Positions 32,980 to 42,903 of a DNA stretch of 54,095 nt are shown piece after piece. The notes under the pieces were generated by a model. That model was not told where the DNA came from, ran no database searches, and saw only the letters and a program-made list of their open reading frames with translations. Each line of letters begins with the position of its first letter. The stretch's first letter is position 1. The stretch is taken from contig JAHFEW010000002.1 of assembly GCA_023248215.1 (NCBI GenBank), forward strand, positions 79,287 to 133,381, given 5' to 3'. The stretch comes from Nitrospira sp. (GTDB taxonomy: Bacteria > Nitrospirota > Nitrospiria > Nitrospirales > Nitrospiraceae). A program made the position numbers and the translations under genes.

Positions 32980-34392
32980 TTATATTTCTTTGACCTCTTC
33001 CGCTTCTTCTAAATCCTGGGCTTCAACCTCCGCACGTTCCTTCAACATAGACGGATGCAAGCCATACTTCTTCAGCATCTTGTAAAAATCAGCTCGATAA
33101 CGACCGGCGAATTGTGCCGCCCGAGAGATATTTCCCCCCGTCATCTGAAGCACATTTCGTAGATAGGATCGCTCAAACTCTTCCTTGGCCTCGGTTAATG
33201 GCTTCAACCCGAGATCTGCGGAGGCGCCGACCGTCGGTAGTAAATCGGGCAACACCATGTCCTGCCGCGACATCACCACGGCTTTTTCGACGGCGTTCTC
33301 CAACTCTCGTACATTGCCTGGCCAAGGATAGACCATCAATCGATGCATAGCGGCTGATGTAAATCCCCGCACGTCTTTTTTGGAGCGTTCTGCACTTTGT
33401 TTCAGGAAATGTTGAGCAAGAAGCGGAATATCGTCCTTGCGTTCACGCAAGGGCGGAATGACAAGTGGAACAACCGAGACACGATAATACAGGTCATGAC
33501 GGAACGTCCCTGCCTTCACGCCCTCGGTAAGATCCTTGTTGGTGGCCGTAATAATCCGCACATCTACCTTGGTGGTATAGTCGGCTCCGACCTCACGCAC
33601 TTCTCGTTCCTGCACTGCGCGGAGGAGTTTCACTTGCATCGGCAACGACATTTCCGCAATTTCGTCGAGGAAGAGAGTCCCTCCGTTCGCACTTTGGAAG
33701 AGTCCCCGTTTCGCTGCTACGGCACTTGTAAACGCGCCACGAACATGGCCGAACAACTCACTTTCAAACAACGTCTCGCTGATCGCGGCGCAATTTAAGG
33801 CCACGAATGGCCCCTTTGATCGGCGACTATTCGCGTGGAGAACGCGGGCCAACACTTCTTTTCCGGTTCCGGTTTCTCCCGTCAAGAGAATCGTGGCGTC
33901 TGAATCGGCAATCTGTGCCACCTGCTGAAACAGCCGCTGCATAGCCGGACTTCGGGCGATGACATTCTCCAGGCCGTACAGCTCTTTCACCAGCGACTTC
34001 AATCGCTGAATCTCGCGGGTCATGCGTAGCTGGATCAATGCCTTATCGAGGGTCGCTTTCAATTCCTTGTCGTCAAAGGGTTTGGTCAGATAGCCAAAGG
34101 CCCCGCGTTGCATGGCCTCCACCGCATTGGGGATGCTCCCGTGAGCCGTGAGAATGATGACCGGCAGCCCCGGCTGAGTGTGCAAGAGCTCCTCGGTCAA
34201 TGCCAGCCCATCTTCTGCCCTCAACCGTAAATCGGTGATCGCGATATCAAATGGTTCTTGGCGGGCGGCCGTAAGCGCATCCTGGCTGCCGGTACAGGGC
34301 GTTACCGAGAAACCCATCGCCGACAGTCGCATTTTCAGGAGATGCAACAGACCTTCGTCATCGTCCACAACGAGAATGCGTTCTTGCTCCAT
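32980..34392 (-). CDS. glrR: GlrR (QseF)-like sigma-54 response regulator
   Basis: 470 residues. The receiver has D11-D12, D54 and K104. The AAA+ domain has GETGTGKE (172-179) and Walker B LFLDEIAEM. The sigma-54 contact loop reads GAFTSA (219-224) instead of GAFTGA. The C-terminal helix-turn-helix is GGNISRAAQFAGRYRADFYKMLKKYGL, matching the GlrR type. An acidic tail of about 18 residues follows. It is the last gene of a kinase-lipoprotein-regulator operon arranged exactly like E. coli glrK-qseG-glrR. In E. coli GlrR activates the glmY small RNA; the target here is unknown. Confidence 0.87.
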   Translation of the reverse strand: MEQERILVVDDDEGLLHLLKMRLSAMGFSVTPCTGSQDALTAARQEPFDIAITDLRLRAEDGLALTEELLHTQPGLPVIILTAHGSIPNAVEAMQRGAFGYLTKPFDDKELKATLDKALIQLRMTREIQRLKSLVKELYGLENVIARSPAMQRLFQQVAQIADSDATILLTGETGTGKEVLARVLHANSRRSKGPFVALNCAAISETLFESELFGHVRGAFTSAVAAKRGLFQSANGGTLFLDEIAEMSLPMQVKLLRAVQEREVREVGADYTTKVDVRIITATNKDLTEGVKAGTFRHDLYYRVSVVPLVIPPLRERKDDIPLLAQHFLKQSAERSKKDVRGFTSAAMHRLMVYPWPGNVRELENAVEKAVVMSRQDMVLPDLLPTVGASADLGLKPLTEAKEEFERSYLRNVLQMTGGNISRAAQFAGRYRADFYKMLKKYGLHPSMLKERAEVEAQDLEEAEEVKEI

Positions 34393-34400
34393 GACGGTCC

Positions 34401-35171
34401 TTAGGGTTTGGGTGGCTCCGACAGTTGAGGGGGAAGAATATTCGACGGGGGTTTGATTGGACGGGTTTTTCCCCTCATTTCCTGATCGATACGCTTGAGG
34501 GCTTCCAGCTGACTCGTGAGCTCCTCGACCTTTCTATCGCGGTCACTGATTTGTCGCTGCAGGTTTTGGAGTGTGGCTGGCTCGACCGACATCCGCGGGC
34601 TTTCCCGCCTGGAATTGAACAGCTCCGCCTTCCTCTCCTGATCTTGGAGCTCGCGCTGCAGCGCCTCGAGCGATTGGGCTTCACTATCTTGTATGGCACG
34701 CAATTGTTGAATCGTGAGTTCACGATCGAGCAAGTCGTGCACAGTCCGTTCGATGGTCTGCGATAGAAGCGCCTGCGTTCGGGCCGTCGCAGGTCCGGTC
34801 AGGACGGAGCCTAGCCATGACTGATTGGCAGGGACTTCACCGGTATGCAGCAATTGCAGCCACAGCTGGCTCGACGCAGCAAGCTGGCTCTTGGGAGCCA
34901 CGGCAATGACTTTCTCGAAATAGTGGATGGCCGACTCTCGACTTTCATATAAGGCCGCCAACGCGCGGGTGAAGAATACATGATCGCAGGTGGGCTTGCT
35001 AGCACATTTAGCAGCCAACAGGCTTTCCTTACGTATCAGACCCTGCAGGGACTTGCCGTCGTTGGCGTCTGCGGGAAAATACGGATCCTGGGAGGGCGGT
35101 GCAGTGATCGTACTGCAGGCAACCGAGAGCCCCAGGGCCAGCAGCACCCACATGGTTCCAACGGGTTGCAT
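34401..35171 (-). CDS. QseG-like lipoprotein
   Basis: 256 residues. A lipoprotein signal peptide ends in LSVACS, with Cys at residue 19 as the lipidation site. The mature protein is helical, with a long charged coiled coil (ESLEALQRELQDQERKAEL and ISDRDRKVEELTSQLEALKRI) and a Pro-rich tail. It lies between the kinase (its ATG overlaps the kinase TAA as TAATG) and the GlrR-like gene (8 bp). In enterobacteria the outer-membrane lipoprotein QseG binds and modulates the GlrK/QseE kinase. The position and lipobox support the same role, while direct sequence similarity was not tested. Confidence 0.8.
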   Translation of the reverse strand: MQPVGTMWVLLALGLSVACSTITAPPSQDPYFPADANDGKSLQGLIRKESLLAAKCASKPTCDHVFFTRALAALYESRESAIHYFEKVIAVAPKSQLAASSQLWLQLLHTGEVPANQSWLGSVLTGPATARTQALLSQTIERTVHDLLDRELTIQQLRAIQDSEAQSLEALQRELQDQERKAELFNSRRESPRMSVEPATLQNLQRQISDRDRKVEELTSQLEALKRIDQEMRGKTRPIKPPSNILPPQLSEPPKP

Positions 35172-36643
35172 TACCCCAACACTCCGGGTTTCGTCAGACA
35201 GAGAATAAACCGCACCGTCGTTCCTTTTCCCACTTCACTATCAACCCAGATGCGGCCACCATGGGCCTCCACTACCTTTTTAGCAAGGGCGAGCCCAAGT
35301 CCGCTCCCGACTGAGGCATGTCTGGTCTTCGTGCGGCCTTGATAAAACCGCTCGAAAATATGTGGGACTTCTTCCGCCGGTATTCCGGGCCCCGCATCCG
35401 TCACCGCAACAAACAGCAGCCCTTCATCACGTCCTGGTGTCATGTGTAGCCTCACCACGGCTCCCTCGGGGCTGTACTTCAACGCATTCGAGAGCAGATT
35501 GTCCAGTACCTGCTCGATGCGTGCACTGTCGGCCCTCACCCAGTACCGTTCGACGGGCGCTTCAACCAGGAGTTGCACGTGTTTGGCATCGGCCAGCAAC
35601 CGGATCTTGTTGACCGATACCTCGGCCATCCGCTTGAGATCCGTCGGCGCAAAACGATACTCCATCATGCCGGCCTCCATTTTCGACAGATCTAGGATCG
35701 TCGAAATGAGGTACATCAACCGGCGACTACTATCGGACATGATGCGTAATGTGGTCCGTTGGTCCTGCGTCAGGGGGCCGGGGATTTCATCGAGCAGGAG
35801 ATGGGTGCCTTCCTGAATAGAGGCCATTGGCGTGCGGAGTTCATGCGACACATGGGCAAGAAACTCGCTCTTGATGTCGTCCAACTGCTGGAGCTTGGTT
35901 CCCATCCACTTAACCGTATCGCCCAACTCCCGAAGTTCGCGAGGCGCTTGGCCATCCAATGACGCACGAAAGTTACCCTGTCCCATTTCCTGAATCACCG
36001 CCTGTAGACGCCGCAAAGGACGGAGGATATTGTAACTTGCCACCGCGGCCAAACCGAGTCCGAACAACAGGGCGACCAGCACCAGGTGCCGCGTGACGGA
36101 CTCCGCATGAACCGAACTGGCCCGTGATTCATCCACCCCGACCGCAATACGGGCTTCATGCAACCCGATGTACTGCCGCAAAGTGGAAGATATCCTCCCG
36201 GCGAGTGCATTTCGTCGCTCGTCATAGTCCACCCCGGATTCCGATTGTTTGCCAATAGGTTCTGCAAGCTGGGCATGGAAGAGAGACAGCTGCGATTGCT
36301 GAACACGCTCCACCTCCTTCAGCAATCGAATTTCCGGCTCGGAAGCATCGCGCGTTTGCAAGCTGTGTAACACCTGCTGAAACTCTTTGCTTTCTTCATC
36401 GAAGTGTTCGAGAAAGATCGCCGCAGGCACTGCCACATACTTCTTCTCGCTCTGAATTTGCTCATAAAATGATGTCAGCAACCGCTTCGCCGAATCAATC
36501 TCCGGGTGATGGTGCGAGCCGACCTCGGTATTCAGCCCGGCTAACGTTCGAATTTGCAGCAAGGCGTAAAGGTTGACGGCAGTCATCACCCCGATGATGA
36601 CCAGATACGTCAGAACCAGTCGCCAAAAAATCGAGAGGCGCAC
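35171..36643 (-). CDS. glrK: GlrK (QseE)-like membrane sensor histidine kinase
   Basis: About 490 residues from GTG 36643, which has GGGGAGG upstream; a TTG at 36679 is less likely. The first transmembrane helix (LVLTYLVIIGVMTAVNLYALL) is followed by a periplasmic helical sensor of about 150 residues, and the second helix is LVLVALLFGLGLAAVASYNIL. Then come a HAMP domain, the H box with phosphoacceptor near residue 267 (FLAHVSHELRTPMASIQEG) and an ATPase domain (NLLSNALKYSPEG, VTDAGPGIP, GSGLGLALAKKVVEAHGG). The helical sensor region and the downstream lipoprotein point to envelope-stress sensing of the GlrK kind. Confidence 0.87.
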   Translation of the reverse strand: MRLSIFWRLVLTYLVIIGVMTAVNLYALLQIRTLAGLNTEVGSHHHPEIDSAKRLLTSFYEQIQSEKKYVAVPAAIFLEHFDEESKEFQQVLHSLQTRDASEPEIRLLKEVERVQQSQLSLFHAQLAEPIGKQSESGVDYDERRNALAGRISSTLRQYIGLHEARIAVGVDESRASSVHAESVTRHLVLVALLFGLGLAAVASYNILRPLRRLQAVIQEMGQGNFRASLDGQAPRELRELGDTVKWMGTKLQQLDDIKSEFLAHVSHELRTPMASIQEGTHLLLDEIPGPLTQDQRTTLRIMSDSSRRLMYLISTILDLSKMEAGMMEYRFAPTDLKRMAEVSVNKIRLLADAKHVQLLVEAPVERYWVRADSARIEQVLDNLLSNALKYSPEGAVVRLHMTPGRDEGLLFVAVTDAGPGIPAEEVPHIFERFYQGRTKTRHASVGSGLGLALAKKVVEAHGGRIWVDSEVGKGTTVRFILCLTKPGVLG

Positions 36644-36793
36644 GATGGCGCATCCTCCCCGGATGAAGCGCGCGGGCAACAGACCGATCGGCAGTGCAGG
36701 TTAAGCCATACACCACTTTGCGCGTACCCTCAACAAGTTCTACATTTATTGCGAACAACAGAGCGGAAACTCGCGAACGCTTGAGGGGATCCC

Positions 36794-37612
36794 CTATCGG
36801 GCGGAATCGTGAAATTGCGACTGGTACAGGCGCTGCCGTCGTGATGTTGCGGACAACGCGACAAACAGGTGGCCGCGAAAGAGCAGCATGCCGACCGCGA
36901 GAGGAGGGGTCAGCAGCAGCGCCAGGGCGCCGGTGAGTTCCGCCGAAATCCCGAAATCGGTCAGCCAGGTCGTCAGCACGGTAAACGGCACGAGGAGCAA
37001 TTGAATGAAATCGAGCCCGGCGCCCCTCCCCAACCGGCTCGACAGTTTGAAGAACAACGAAAGTCCCAAGGGAGCCAGTACCAGCGCCAATGGCAGGAAC
37101 CATTCAATCCAGTTATCGATCACGAACTCATAGCTGCGCTTCAACACATCAAGGGGGGAGTCATGCCGAGTCAGATAGATCACCTCGGGAGCGGGGTTCA
37201 GTAGGATAAAGACCAACAATAAACAGGCGGTCACCAGAAACTGGCTGTCCGGATTCGCGCGCAGGCTCGTATCCAGGAGCATGGTGGGAATCCACAGCAC
37301 AAACCCCACGCTGATGACGTCCCAAAAATAATGTCCCATGCTGTCGAGCACGTCAGGGATGGTAATTCCCCGCATGCCCTTAACGGCCTGCTCGATGAGA
37401 CTGAGCGTCGCACCGATCAGCAGCGCATTGACGGCGCCCAGCAGAAAACCGCCGGCAATACCCAAGGGCCTGGCGACCATGCCGGCGATCCACATCAACA
37501 CAGCGAATACGATGACGGCAAGGATCACCAGCCACCCACGGACAAACGAACGCCTGGTGGCGTAAAACGCGTCGCGATAGAGATGCAGTGTGGAGGTGAG
37601 CAGCGTCAACAT
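36794..37612 (-). CDS. Multi-pass membrane protein of unknown function
   Basis: About 272 residues from ATG 37612 (MLTLLTSTLH); an upstream in-frame start at 37708 is less likely. Six or more hydrophobic segments are visible, e.g. GWLVILAVIVFAVLMWIAGMV, FLLGAVNALLIGATLSLI, FLVTACLLLVFILLNPAPEVIYL, FLPLALVLAPLGLSLFF and LALLLTPPLAVGMLLF. The pattern resembles poorly characterised integral membrane proteins of the 'glycerophosphoryl diester-associated' or YciC-like type, but I cannot assign a family. It is divergent from clpB and 150 bp before glrK in the same direction. No promoter was recognised. Confidence 0.75.
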   Translation of the reverse strand: MLTLLTSTLHLYRDAFYATRRSFVRGWLVILAVIVFAVLMWIAGMVARPLGIAGGFLLGAVNALLIGATLSLIEQAVKGMRGITIPDVLDSMGHYFWDVISVGFVLWIPTMLLDTSLRANPDSQFLVTACLLLVFILLNPAPEVIYLTRHDSPLDVLKRSYEFVIDNWIEWFLPLALVLAPLGLSLFFKLSSRLGRGAGLDFIQLLLVPFTVLTTWLTDFGISAELTGALALLLTPPLAVGMLLFRGHLFVALSATSRRQRLYQSQFHDSAR

Positions 37613-37782
37613 GGGTGGTGGTCCAGACTGGGCGATTATGAGGATGGCAGCCACTTCGCATGAGCAGCACTCTCCAACCATTCGGAGACGGACAATAATC
37701 TGGATCACGCCGGGAGGTCAAGTCAGCGAGCGCGAGGCCCTTGCCTCGTAGTAGGTAGCAGGCTACGATGTTGCAAGCCCCG

Positions 37783-37810
37783 TTGACTTGAGCGTCGATG
37801 TGATTATGTT
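37783..37810 (+). promoter_or_regulatory. Sigma-70-like promoter of clpB
   Basis: TTGACT at 37783-37788 and TATGTT at 37805-37810 are separated by 16 bases. They lie 35 bases upstream of the clpB ATG. No CIRCE element or clear heat-shock sigma-32 site was seen in the 227-bp gap. Confidence 0.4.
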
Positions 37811-37845
37811 CTTCTACAAGATCGACCCACCCAGGAGTAATGCAC

Positions 37846-40440
37846 ATGGATATGAACCGCATGACCGTGAAGCTTCAAGAGGCCTTGCAGAGCGCATCGG
37901 CCCTTGCCATGCGTCGGGGGCACCAGGGCATTGATGTCGAGCACCTTCTGCTGGCCCTGTTGGAGCAGGAAAGCGGCATCGCGGGATCCTTGTTTGAACA
38001 GGCAGGAGTATCTCCTGCCGCAGTCCGTCAAGCCGCAGACCAGGCGCTGGCCAAAGTGCCGCAAGTTCAAGGCCCCGGCGCGGCCCCTGGGCAAATCCAC
38101 ATGACTCCCCGCTTGGGCCACCTCCTGACCAAGGCCGAAGACCAGATGAAGGAATTGCGCGATGATTTCCTGAGTGTGGAACACATCGTCCTGGCCATGG
38201 TGGATGAGGGTGGCGTGTTTCGTCGCCTCAATCTCACGCGCGATCGGATTCTGGCGGCTTTGCAACAGGTACGGGGCAGCCAACGGGTCACGAGCCAAGA
38301 CCCCGAAGGGACCTACCAGGCGCTGGAAAAATACGGGCGTGATCTCACCAAGCTGGCCGGACAGGGCAAGCTCGATCCGGTCATCGGCCGGGACGAGGAA
38401 ATCCGTCGGACCATTCAGATTCTCTCACGACGAACCAAGAACAATCCGGTCCTCATCGGCGAACCTGGTGTCGGCAAGACGGCCATTGTGGAGGGCCTGG
38501 CGCAACGCATCGTCAAAGGCGACGTGCCGGAAGGGTTGAAGCAGAAGCGTGTCGTGGTGCTCGATATGGGGGCGCTGGTAGCCGGTGCCAAGTTCCGCGG
38601 CGAGTTCGAAGAGCGTTTGAAAGCCGTCCTGAAGGAAGTTCAGTCGGCACAGGGACAGGTTCTACTGTTCATTGATGAGCTCCATACGGTCGTGGGAGCC
38701 GGCGCTGCGGAAGGCGCGATGGACGCCGCCAATCTGCTCAAGCCGATGTTGGCCAGAGGGGAACTGCATCTCATCGGCGCCACCACCCTCGACGAGTATC
38801 GCAAGCATATCGAAAAAGATGCTGCGCTCGAACGTCGCTTCCAAACCGTCCTTGTGGACCAGCCGAGCGTAGAGGACACTATTTCGATCCTGCGCGGTCT
38901 GAAAGAGCGGTACGAAGTACACCACGGCGTGCGCATCAAAGATGCCGCCCTCGTTGCCGCAGCCAAACTCTCCAATCGGTACATCGGCGATCGGTTCCTG
39001 CCAGACAAGGCAATTGATTTGGTCGACGAGGCCGCCGCGCGCCTCCGGACCGAGATCGACAGTTTGCCGGCCGAGCTCGACGAGGTATCGAGGAAAGTGT
39101 TGCAACTCGAGATCGAGCGGGAAGCGCTCAAAAAGGAAACCGACGCTGGCAGCAAGGCACGCCTCCAATCGATCGAAAAAGAATTGACCGAAAAAAATCG
39201 TGATCTCGGGGCCTTGAAGACGCGCTGGGAATCTGAAAAGAACTCGGTGAGCAAGCTCAGAAAAATCCGCCAGCAGATCGAGGAAGTCAAACAGACGATT
39301 GAGCGGTCTGAACGAGCCTACGACCTGAATAAAGTCGCCGAGCTGCGCTATGGCGAACTCCCGCGACTCGAACGGGAACTCGAACTGGAACAGCAATACC
39401 TCGGCAAGAAGCAAAACGAGAGCCGCCTGCTGAAAGAAGAAGTGGACGAAGAGGATATCGCCGCCGTCGTCAGCCGATGGACCGGCATTCCCGTCACCCG
39501 CCTCGTCGAAGGTGAGATGGAGAAGCTTCTGAAATTGGATGAGCTCCTCCACACCCGCGTCGTGGGCCAGGAACAGGCCGTCACAGCGGTCGCCGACGCC
39601 GTGCTACGGGCACGATCCGGCATCAAGGACCCCAATCGACCGATTGGTTCCTTTCTGTTTCTGGGGCCGACCGGCGTCGGCAAGACGGAATTGGCGCGAG
39701 CGCTCTCGGCCACGCTCTTCGACGATGAGTCCAACCTCATCCGGATCGACATGTCGGAATATATGGAGAAGCATACGGTCGCGCGATTGATCGGCGCCCC
39801 TCCTGGCTATGTGGGCTACGAAGAAGGCGGCCAGCTCACCGAAGCGGTGCGCCGGCATCCGTTCTCCGTCATCCTCTTCGATGAAATCGAAAAGGCGCAC
39901 CACGACGTCTTCAATATTCTCTTGCAAGTGCTCGATGACGGGCGACTGACCGATTCCCAAGGTCGCACCGTGGACTTTAAGAATACTGTGCTGATTATGA
40001 CCTCGAACATCGGCAGTCAGCATATCCTCGAGGCCCAACAGGCCGGAGCCTCCTACGAAACCATGAAGGCCCAAGTGACCGGCGAGTTGCGGACACACTT
40101 CCGGCCGGAATTCTTGAACCGGGTGGATGAAATCGTGGTCTTTCACGCCTTGGGTAATGAGCACCTGACGCGGATTGTGGAGATTCAGCTGGAGCGGTTG
40201 CGCACTCGGTTGGTGGAGCGACGGATTACGTTGACGGTCACACCGGCGGCTTTAGATAATCTCGGCCAGCGTGGCTATGATCCGGTCTATGGAGCCAGAC
40301 CGTTGAAGCGACTCATTCAGCAGGAGATCGAAACGCCGATGGCGCGACAGTTGATCAAGGGCGAGCTGCGGGACGGCGATACGGCGATGGTCGATTTGAA
40401 AGACGGACAGATCGTCATCGTCCCGACGGTCGCACCCTAA
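37846..40440 (+). CDS. clpB: ClpB, disaggregase chaperone
   Basis: Hexameric AAA+ chaperone that works with DnaK to dissolve protein aggregates. About 864 residues, the standard length. The N-terminal Clp repeat domain occupies residues 1-145. NBD1 has Walker [15 protein letters not shown] (about 205-218) and Walker [15 protein letters not shown]. The coiled-coil middle domain unique to ClpB follows (about 400-520, with [22 protein letters not shown]). NBD2 has [23 protein letters not shown] and the sensor-2 motif [14 protein letters not shown]. The second ATG at 37846 is better spaced from GGAG than the one at 37840. There is no ClpP-binding loop, so it is ClpB rather than ClpA or ClpC. Confidence 0.97.
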   Translation: MDMNRMTVKLQEALQSASALAMRRGHQGIDVEHLLLALLEQESGIAGSLFEQAGVSPAAVRQAADQALAKVPQVQGPGAAPGQIHMTPRLGHLLTKAEDQMKELRDDFLSVEHIVLAMVDEGGVFRRLNLTRDRILAALQQVRGSQRVTSQDPEGTYQALEKYGRDLTKLAGQGKLDPVIGRDEEIRRTIQILSRRTKNNPVLIGEPGVGKTAIVEGLAQRIVKGDVPEGLKQKRVVVLDMGALVAGAKFRGEFEERLKAVLKEVQSAQGQVLLFIDELHTVVGAGAAEGAMDAANLLKPMLARGELHLIGATTLDEYRKHIEKDAALERRFQTVLVDQPSVEDTISILRGLKERYEVHHGVRIKDAALVAAAKLSNRYIGDRFLPDKAIDLVDEAAARLRTEIDSLPAELDEVSRKVLQLEIEREALKKETDAGSKARLQSIEKELTEKNRDLGALKTRWESEKNSVSKLRKIRQQIEEVKQTIERSERAYDLNKVAELRYGELPRLERELELEQQYLGKKQNESRLLKEEVDEEDIAAVVSRWTGIPVTRLVEGEMEKLLKLDELLHTRVVGQEQAVTAVADAVLRARSGIKDPNRPIGSFLFLGPTGVGKTELARALSATLFDDESNLIRIDMSEYMEKHTVARLIGAPPGYVGYEEGGQLTEAVRRHPFSVILFDEIEKAHHDVFNILLQVLDDGRLTDSQGRTVDFKNTVLIMTSNIGSQHILEAQQAGASYETMKAQVTGELRTHFRPEFLNRVDEIVVFHALGNEHLTRIVEIQLERLRTRLVERRITLTVTPAALDNLGQRGYDPVYGARPLKRLIQQEIETPMARQLIKGELRDGDTAMVDLKDGQIVIVPTVAP

Positions 40441-40494
40441 GACATCACCGGGACAACATGCCAGGAGGTGCGGTGCTTCCGGAGAGCCGCGAAG

Positions 40495-40920
40495 CTACCC
40501 CAGAAACACCGAGCCTCCCTGCATGTCGGCTTCCTTGCCGCTGAAGTGTTTCTTATCGATTCGCCATTCGGTCTGCGACACGTCAAGCCGATGGCCCTTG
40601 ATGGTGTGAAACGTGCCGCGGCTGAACACCACCCGATTTCCCTCACGCAATTCCAACGTGAAGACGACCGTCCCCGACTCTTCGTGTTTCAACGACACGC
40701 TCGTCGGGCTTTTGGCGAGCTGATAGGCTCGTCGCTCATTGAAGGTCAGGTTGCTGTCGACCACCTTGGCCATCATACGCCCCACGTCATCGAACAGCGC
40801 GAAATTCACGAGCAACGCCCGCACCGGTTCCTTGATCGCCACCTCAAACTGTGGCACCCCTTCGATATCGATGATGCCGTTGGAGTTTCGATACAGATTC
40901 GAGCCGACTTCAATATCCAT
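40495..40920 (-). CDS. Hypothetical protein, mostly beta structure
   Basis: 141 residues from ATG 40920 (MDIEVGSNLYRN) with AGGAG nine bases upstream. No signal peptide or membrane segment. The sequence is rich in alternating hydrophobic and charged residues (FEVAIKEPVRALLVNFALFDD, TVVFTLELREGNRVVFSRG), suggesting a beta-sandwich. No family recognised. It is convergent with clpB and 43 bp downstream of the small membrane protein gene in the same direction. Codon use looks like its neighbours, so it is probably a real chromosomal gene. Confidence 0.7.
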   Translation of the reverse strand: MDIEVGSNLYRNSNGIIDIEGVPQFEVAIKEPVRALLVNFALFDDVGRMMAKVVDSNLTFNERRAYQLAKSPTSVSLKHEESGTVVFTLELREGNRVVFSRGTFHTIKGHRLDVSQTEWRIDKKHFSGKEADMQGGSVFLG

Positions 40921-40963
40921 TCCCTGCTGCTCCTTTATGCTGCGCCGCACCCGGAGGTGCCCG

Positions 40964-41197
40964 TCATGATTTCTTGATTCGATCCAGAATCAGCGCAATA
41001 CAGCCACCCAACAGCCCACCGCCCAGAACGGTCGTCAAGAGTTCCACCAGCTTCAATTCCCAGACAGATCCTTGAGCCTGCATCGCCTCGCGGATCCCTC
41101 CCTGCAAAAGAATCACCGCCAGCGCCATAGTGGCACCAACGATGAACCACCAGGCGAAGACGCGTGCCGTATGGATCACCGGAGATTCTTTCACCAC
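40964..41197 (-). CDS. Small two-helix membrane protein
   Basis: 77 residues with two hydrophobic helices (VFAWWFIVGATMALAVILL and LLTTVLGGGLLGGCIALIL) and a basic C-terminus (DRIKKS). It starts with tandem GTG codons at 41197/41194 that overlap the end of the YifB/ComM gene, so translation is likely coupled to it. No family recognised. It could be a small accessory membrane protein of the same transcription unit. Confidence 0.6.
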   Translation of the reverse strand: MVKESPVIHTARVFAWWFIVGATMALAVILLQGGIREAMQAQGSVWELKLVELLTTVLGGGLLGGCIALILDRIKKS

Positions 41198-42720
41198 TCC
41201 ACCCGCCGGTCAAAGCTTCGATATTGAACGGCCTCGGCTAGATGCAGTGGACCGATACTAGCAGACTCAGCCAAATCGGCAATAGTTCGTGCCACCCGCA
41301 GAATCCTTCCGTGTGCACGGGCTGAAAACCCCAGACGCGTCATCGCCTGTTCCAACAACTCACGCCCTGCGGTATCCAATGCACAATACTGCTTCAGGTG
41401 GCGTGGTTTCAATTGCGCATTGGTGTAGATCCCCTCGCGACAGTACCGTTCCGCCTGGCGCGCCCGCGCGTCCATCACCCTGGTCCTGATCGCCGCTGAC
41501 GAATCTGTGGCCGGCAGGTCGTCGCCCAACGCGCGAATCGGCACGGCCGGCACCTCGATCTGCAGATCCAGACGATCCAAGAGCGGGCCGGACAGACGGC
41601 CTCGGTATCGCCGGACTTGGGCGGCGCTACAGACACAGTCTTTGGTTCGGTCGCCATAGTACCCGCAGGGACAGGGATTCATGGCGGCGATGAGCATGAA
41701 GCGGGCAGGAAACCGCAAGGACCCGCTGGCGCGCGTCACGGTCACATGGCCGTCCTCAAGCGGTTGCCGCAATCCGTCAAGCGTCGCACGGCCGAATTCC
41801 CCGGCCTCATCGAGAAACAACACGCCGTTGTGGGCGAGGGAGACTTCACCGGGTCGTGGTGTCGACCCGCCACCGATGAGACCGGCTTCTGAAATGCTGT
41901 GGTGCGGCGCACGAAACGGACGCCGACGCATCAGCGGGTGTTCTTGCGACAGCTGCCCCACCACGCTATGAATACGACTGGTCTCCAGCGCCTCTTCCTG
42001 AGCCAGCAGCGGCAGGATTCCTGGAAGGCGTCGCGCCAACATGGTCTTGCCGGCTCCGGGCGGGCCCATCATGAGCAGATTGTGGCCGCCGGCTGCCGCC
42101 ACCTCCAGCGCCCGTTTCGCGTGGGCCTGCCCCTTCACATCGGCAAAGTCATCGTCCTCGGCGGACCCGGCGGAACTCTTGCCGTCACGCAGTACCGACA
42201 GTGGAGCGATCGTCTGGGCTCCACGCAAGAATTCCACCGCCTCCGGCAAGGTGTGGATAGGAAACACCTCCGTCCCCTCGACCAGAGCGGCCTCCTCAGC
42301 ATTTTCGGCCGAGACCAGCACACGATGACGATGGCGACATACGACTCCGATGGAAAGGGCCCCGGGAATTGGTTTTAGACGGCCATCGAGGGAGAGTTCT
42401 CCCACAAAGACATGGCCCTTGACCGCGTCCGCCGGGATGATCTCCTCCGCCGCCAGGATGCCAAGCGCAATGGCCAAGTCTAGGCCGGCTCCTTCTTTCT
42501 TGATGTTCGCGGGCGCCAGGTTCACGGTAATTTTCTTCACAGGAAAGTGGAAGCCGCTATTCTTGAGTGCGGCGCGCACCCGGTCACGGCTCTCGCGCAC
42601 GGTGGCATCGGGAAGTCCGACGATCGAGAATTGAGGAAGGCCGGACGAAATATCGACCTCGACATCGACGAGGTGAGCCTCGACTCCGACAATCGCCGCA
42701 CTCAAGACATTCGCCAGCAC
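41191..42720 (-). CDS. comM: YifB/ComM-family Mg-chelatase-like AAA+ protein
   Basis: 509 residues from GTG 42720 (VLANVLSAAIVGVEA), which has GAGGTG just upstream. The ChlI/Lon-like N-terminal domain (VDISSGLPQFSIVGLPDATVRESRDRVRAAL) is followed by the AAA+ domain with GPPGAGKT (219-226), FLDEAGEF (Walker B) and a Cys cluster NPCPCGYYGDRTKDCVCS that probably binds zinc. The C-terminal Mg-chelatase domain follows. In naturally competent bacteria ComM is a helicase promoting branch migration of incoming DNA. In other species the family is uncharacterised, so the role here is uncertain although family membership is clear. Confidence 0.92.
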   Translation of the reverse strand: MLANVLSAAIVGVEAHLVDVEVDISSGLPQFSIVGLPDATVRESRDRVRAALKNSGFHFPVKKITVNLAPANIKKEGAGLDLAIALGILAAEEIIPADAVKGHVFVGELSLDGRLKPIPGALSIGVVCRHRHRVLVSAENAEEAALVEGTEVFPIHTLPEAVEFLRGAQTIAPLSVLRDGKSSAGSAEDDDFADVKGQAHAKRALEVAAAGGHNLLMMGPPGAGKTMLARRLPGILPLLAQEEALETSRIHSVVGQLSQEHPLMRRRPFRAPHHSISEAGLIGGGSTPRPGEVSLAHNGVLFLDEAGEFGRATLDGLRQPLEDGHVTVTRASGSLRFPARFMLIAAMNPCPCGYYGDRTKDCVCSAAQVRRYRGRLSGPLLDRLDLQIEVPAVPIRALGDDLPATDSSAAIRTRVMDARARQAERYCREGIYTNAQLKPRHLKQYCALDTAGRELLEQAMTRLGFSARAHGRILRVARTIADLAESASIGPLHLAEAVQYRSFDRRVEW

Positions 42721-42903
42721 AGTCACCTCACGAAGACAGCGCTCAAACCGAATTGACACCACAATAGAGAGGCCGAAAACCTGCTCCAGTGGCCGAATTA
42801 TAGGCAGCTGCCCCTTCTGAATTCAATCGTCTCATCCCCTTGCCTGACAGACCTCGATCCCAGGCGGTGGCGTGCCTTGCTGCCGTTCTGTATAATGCCC
42901 GCC

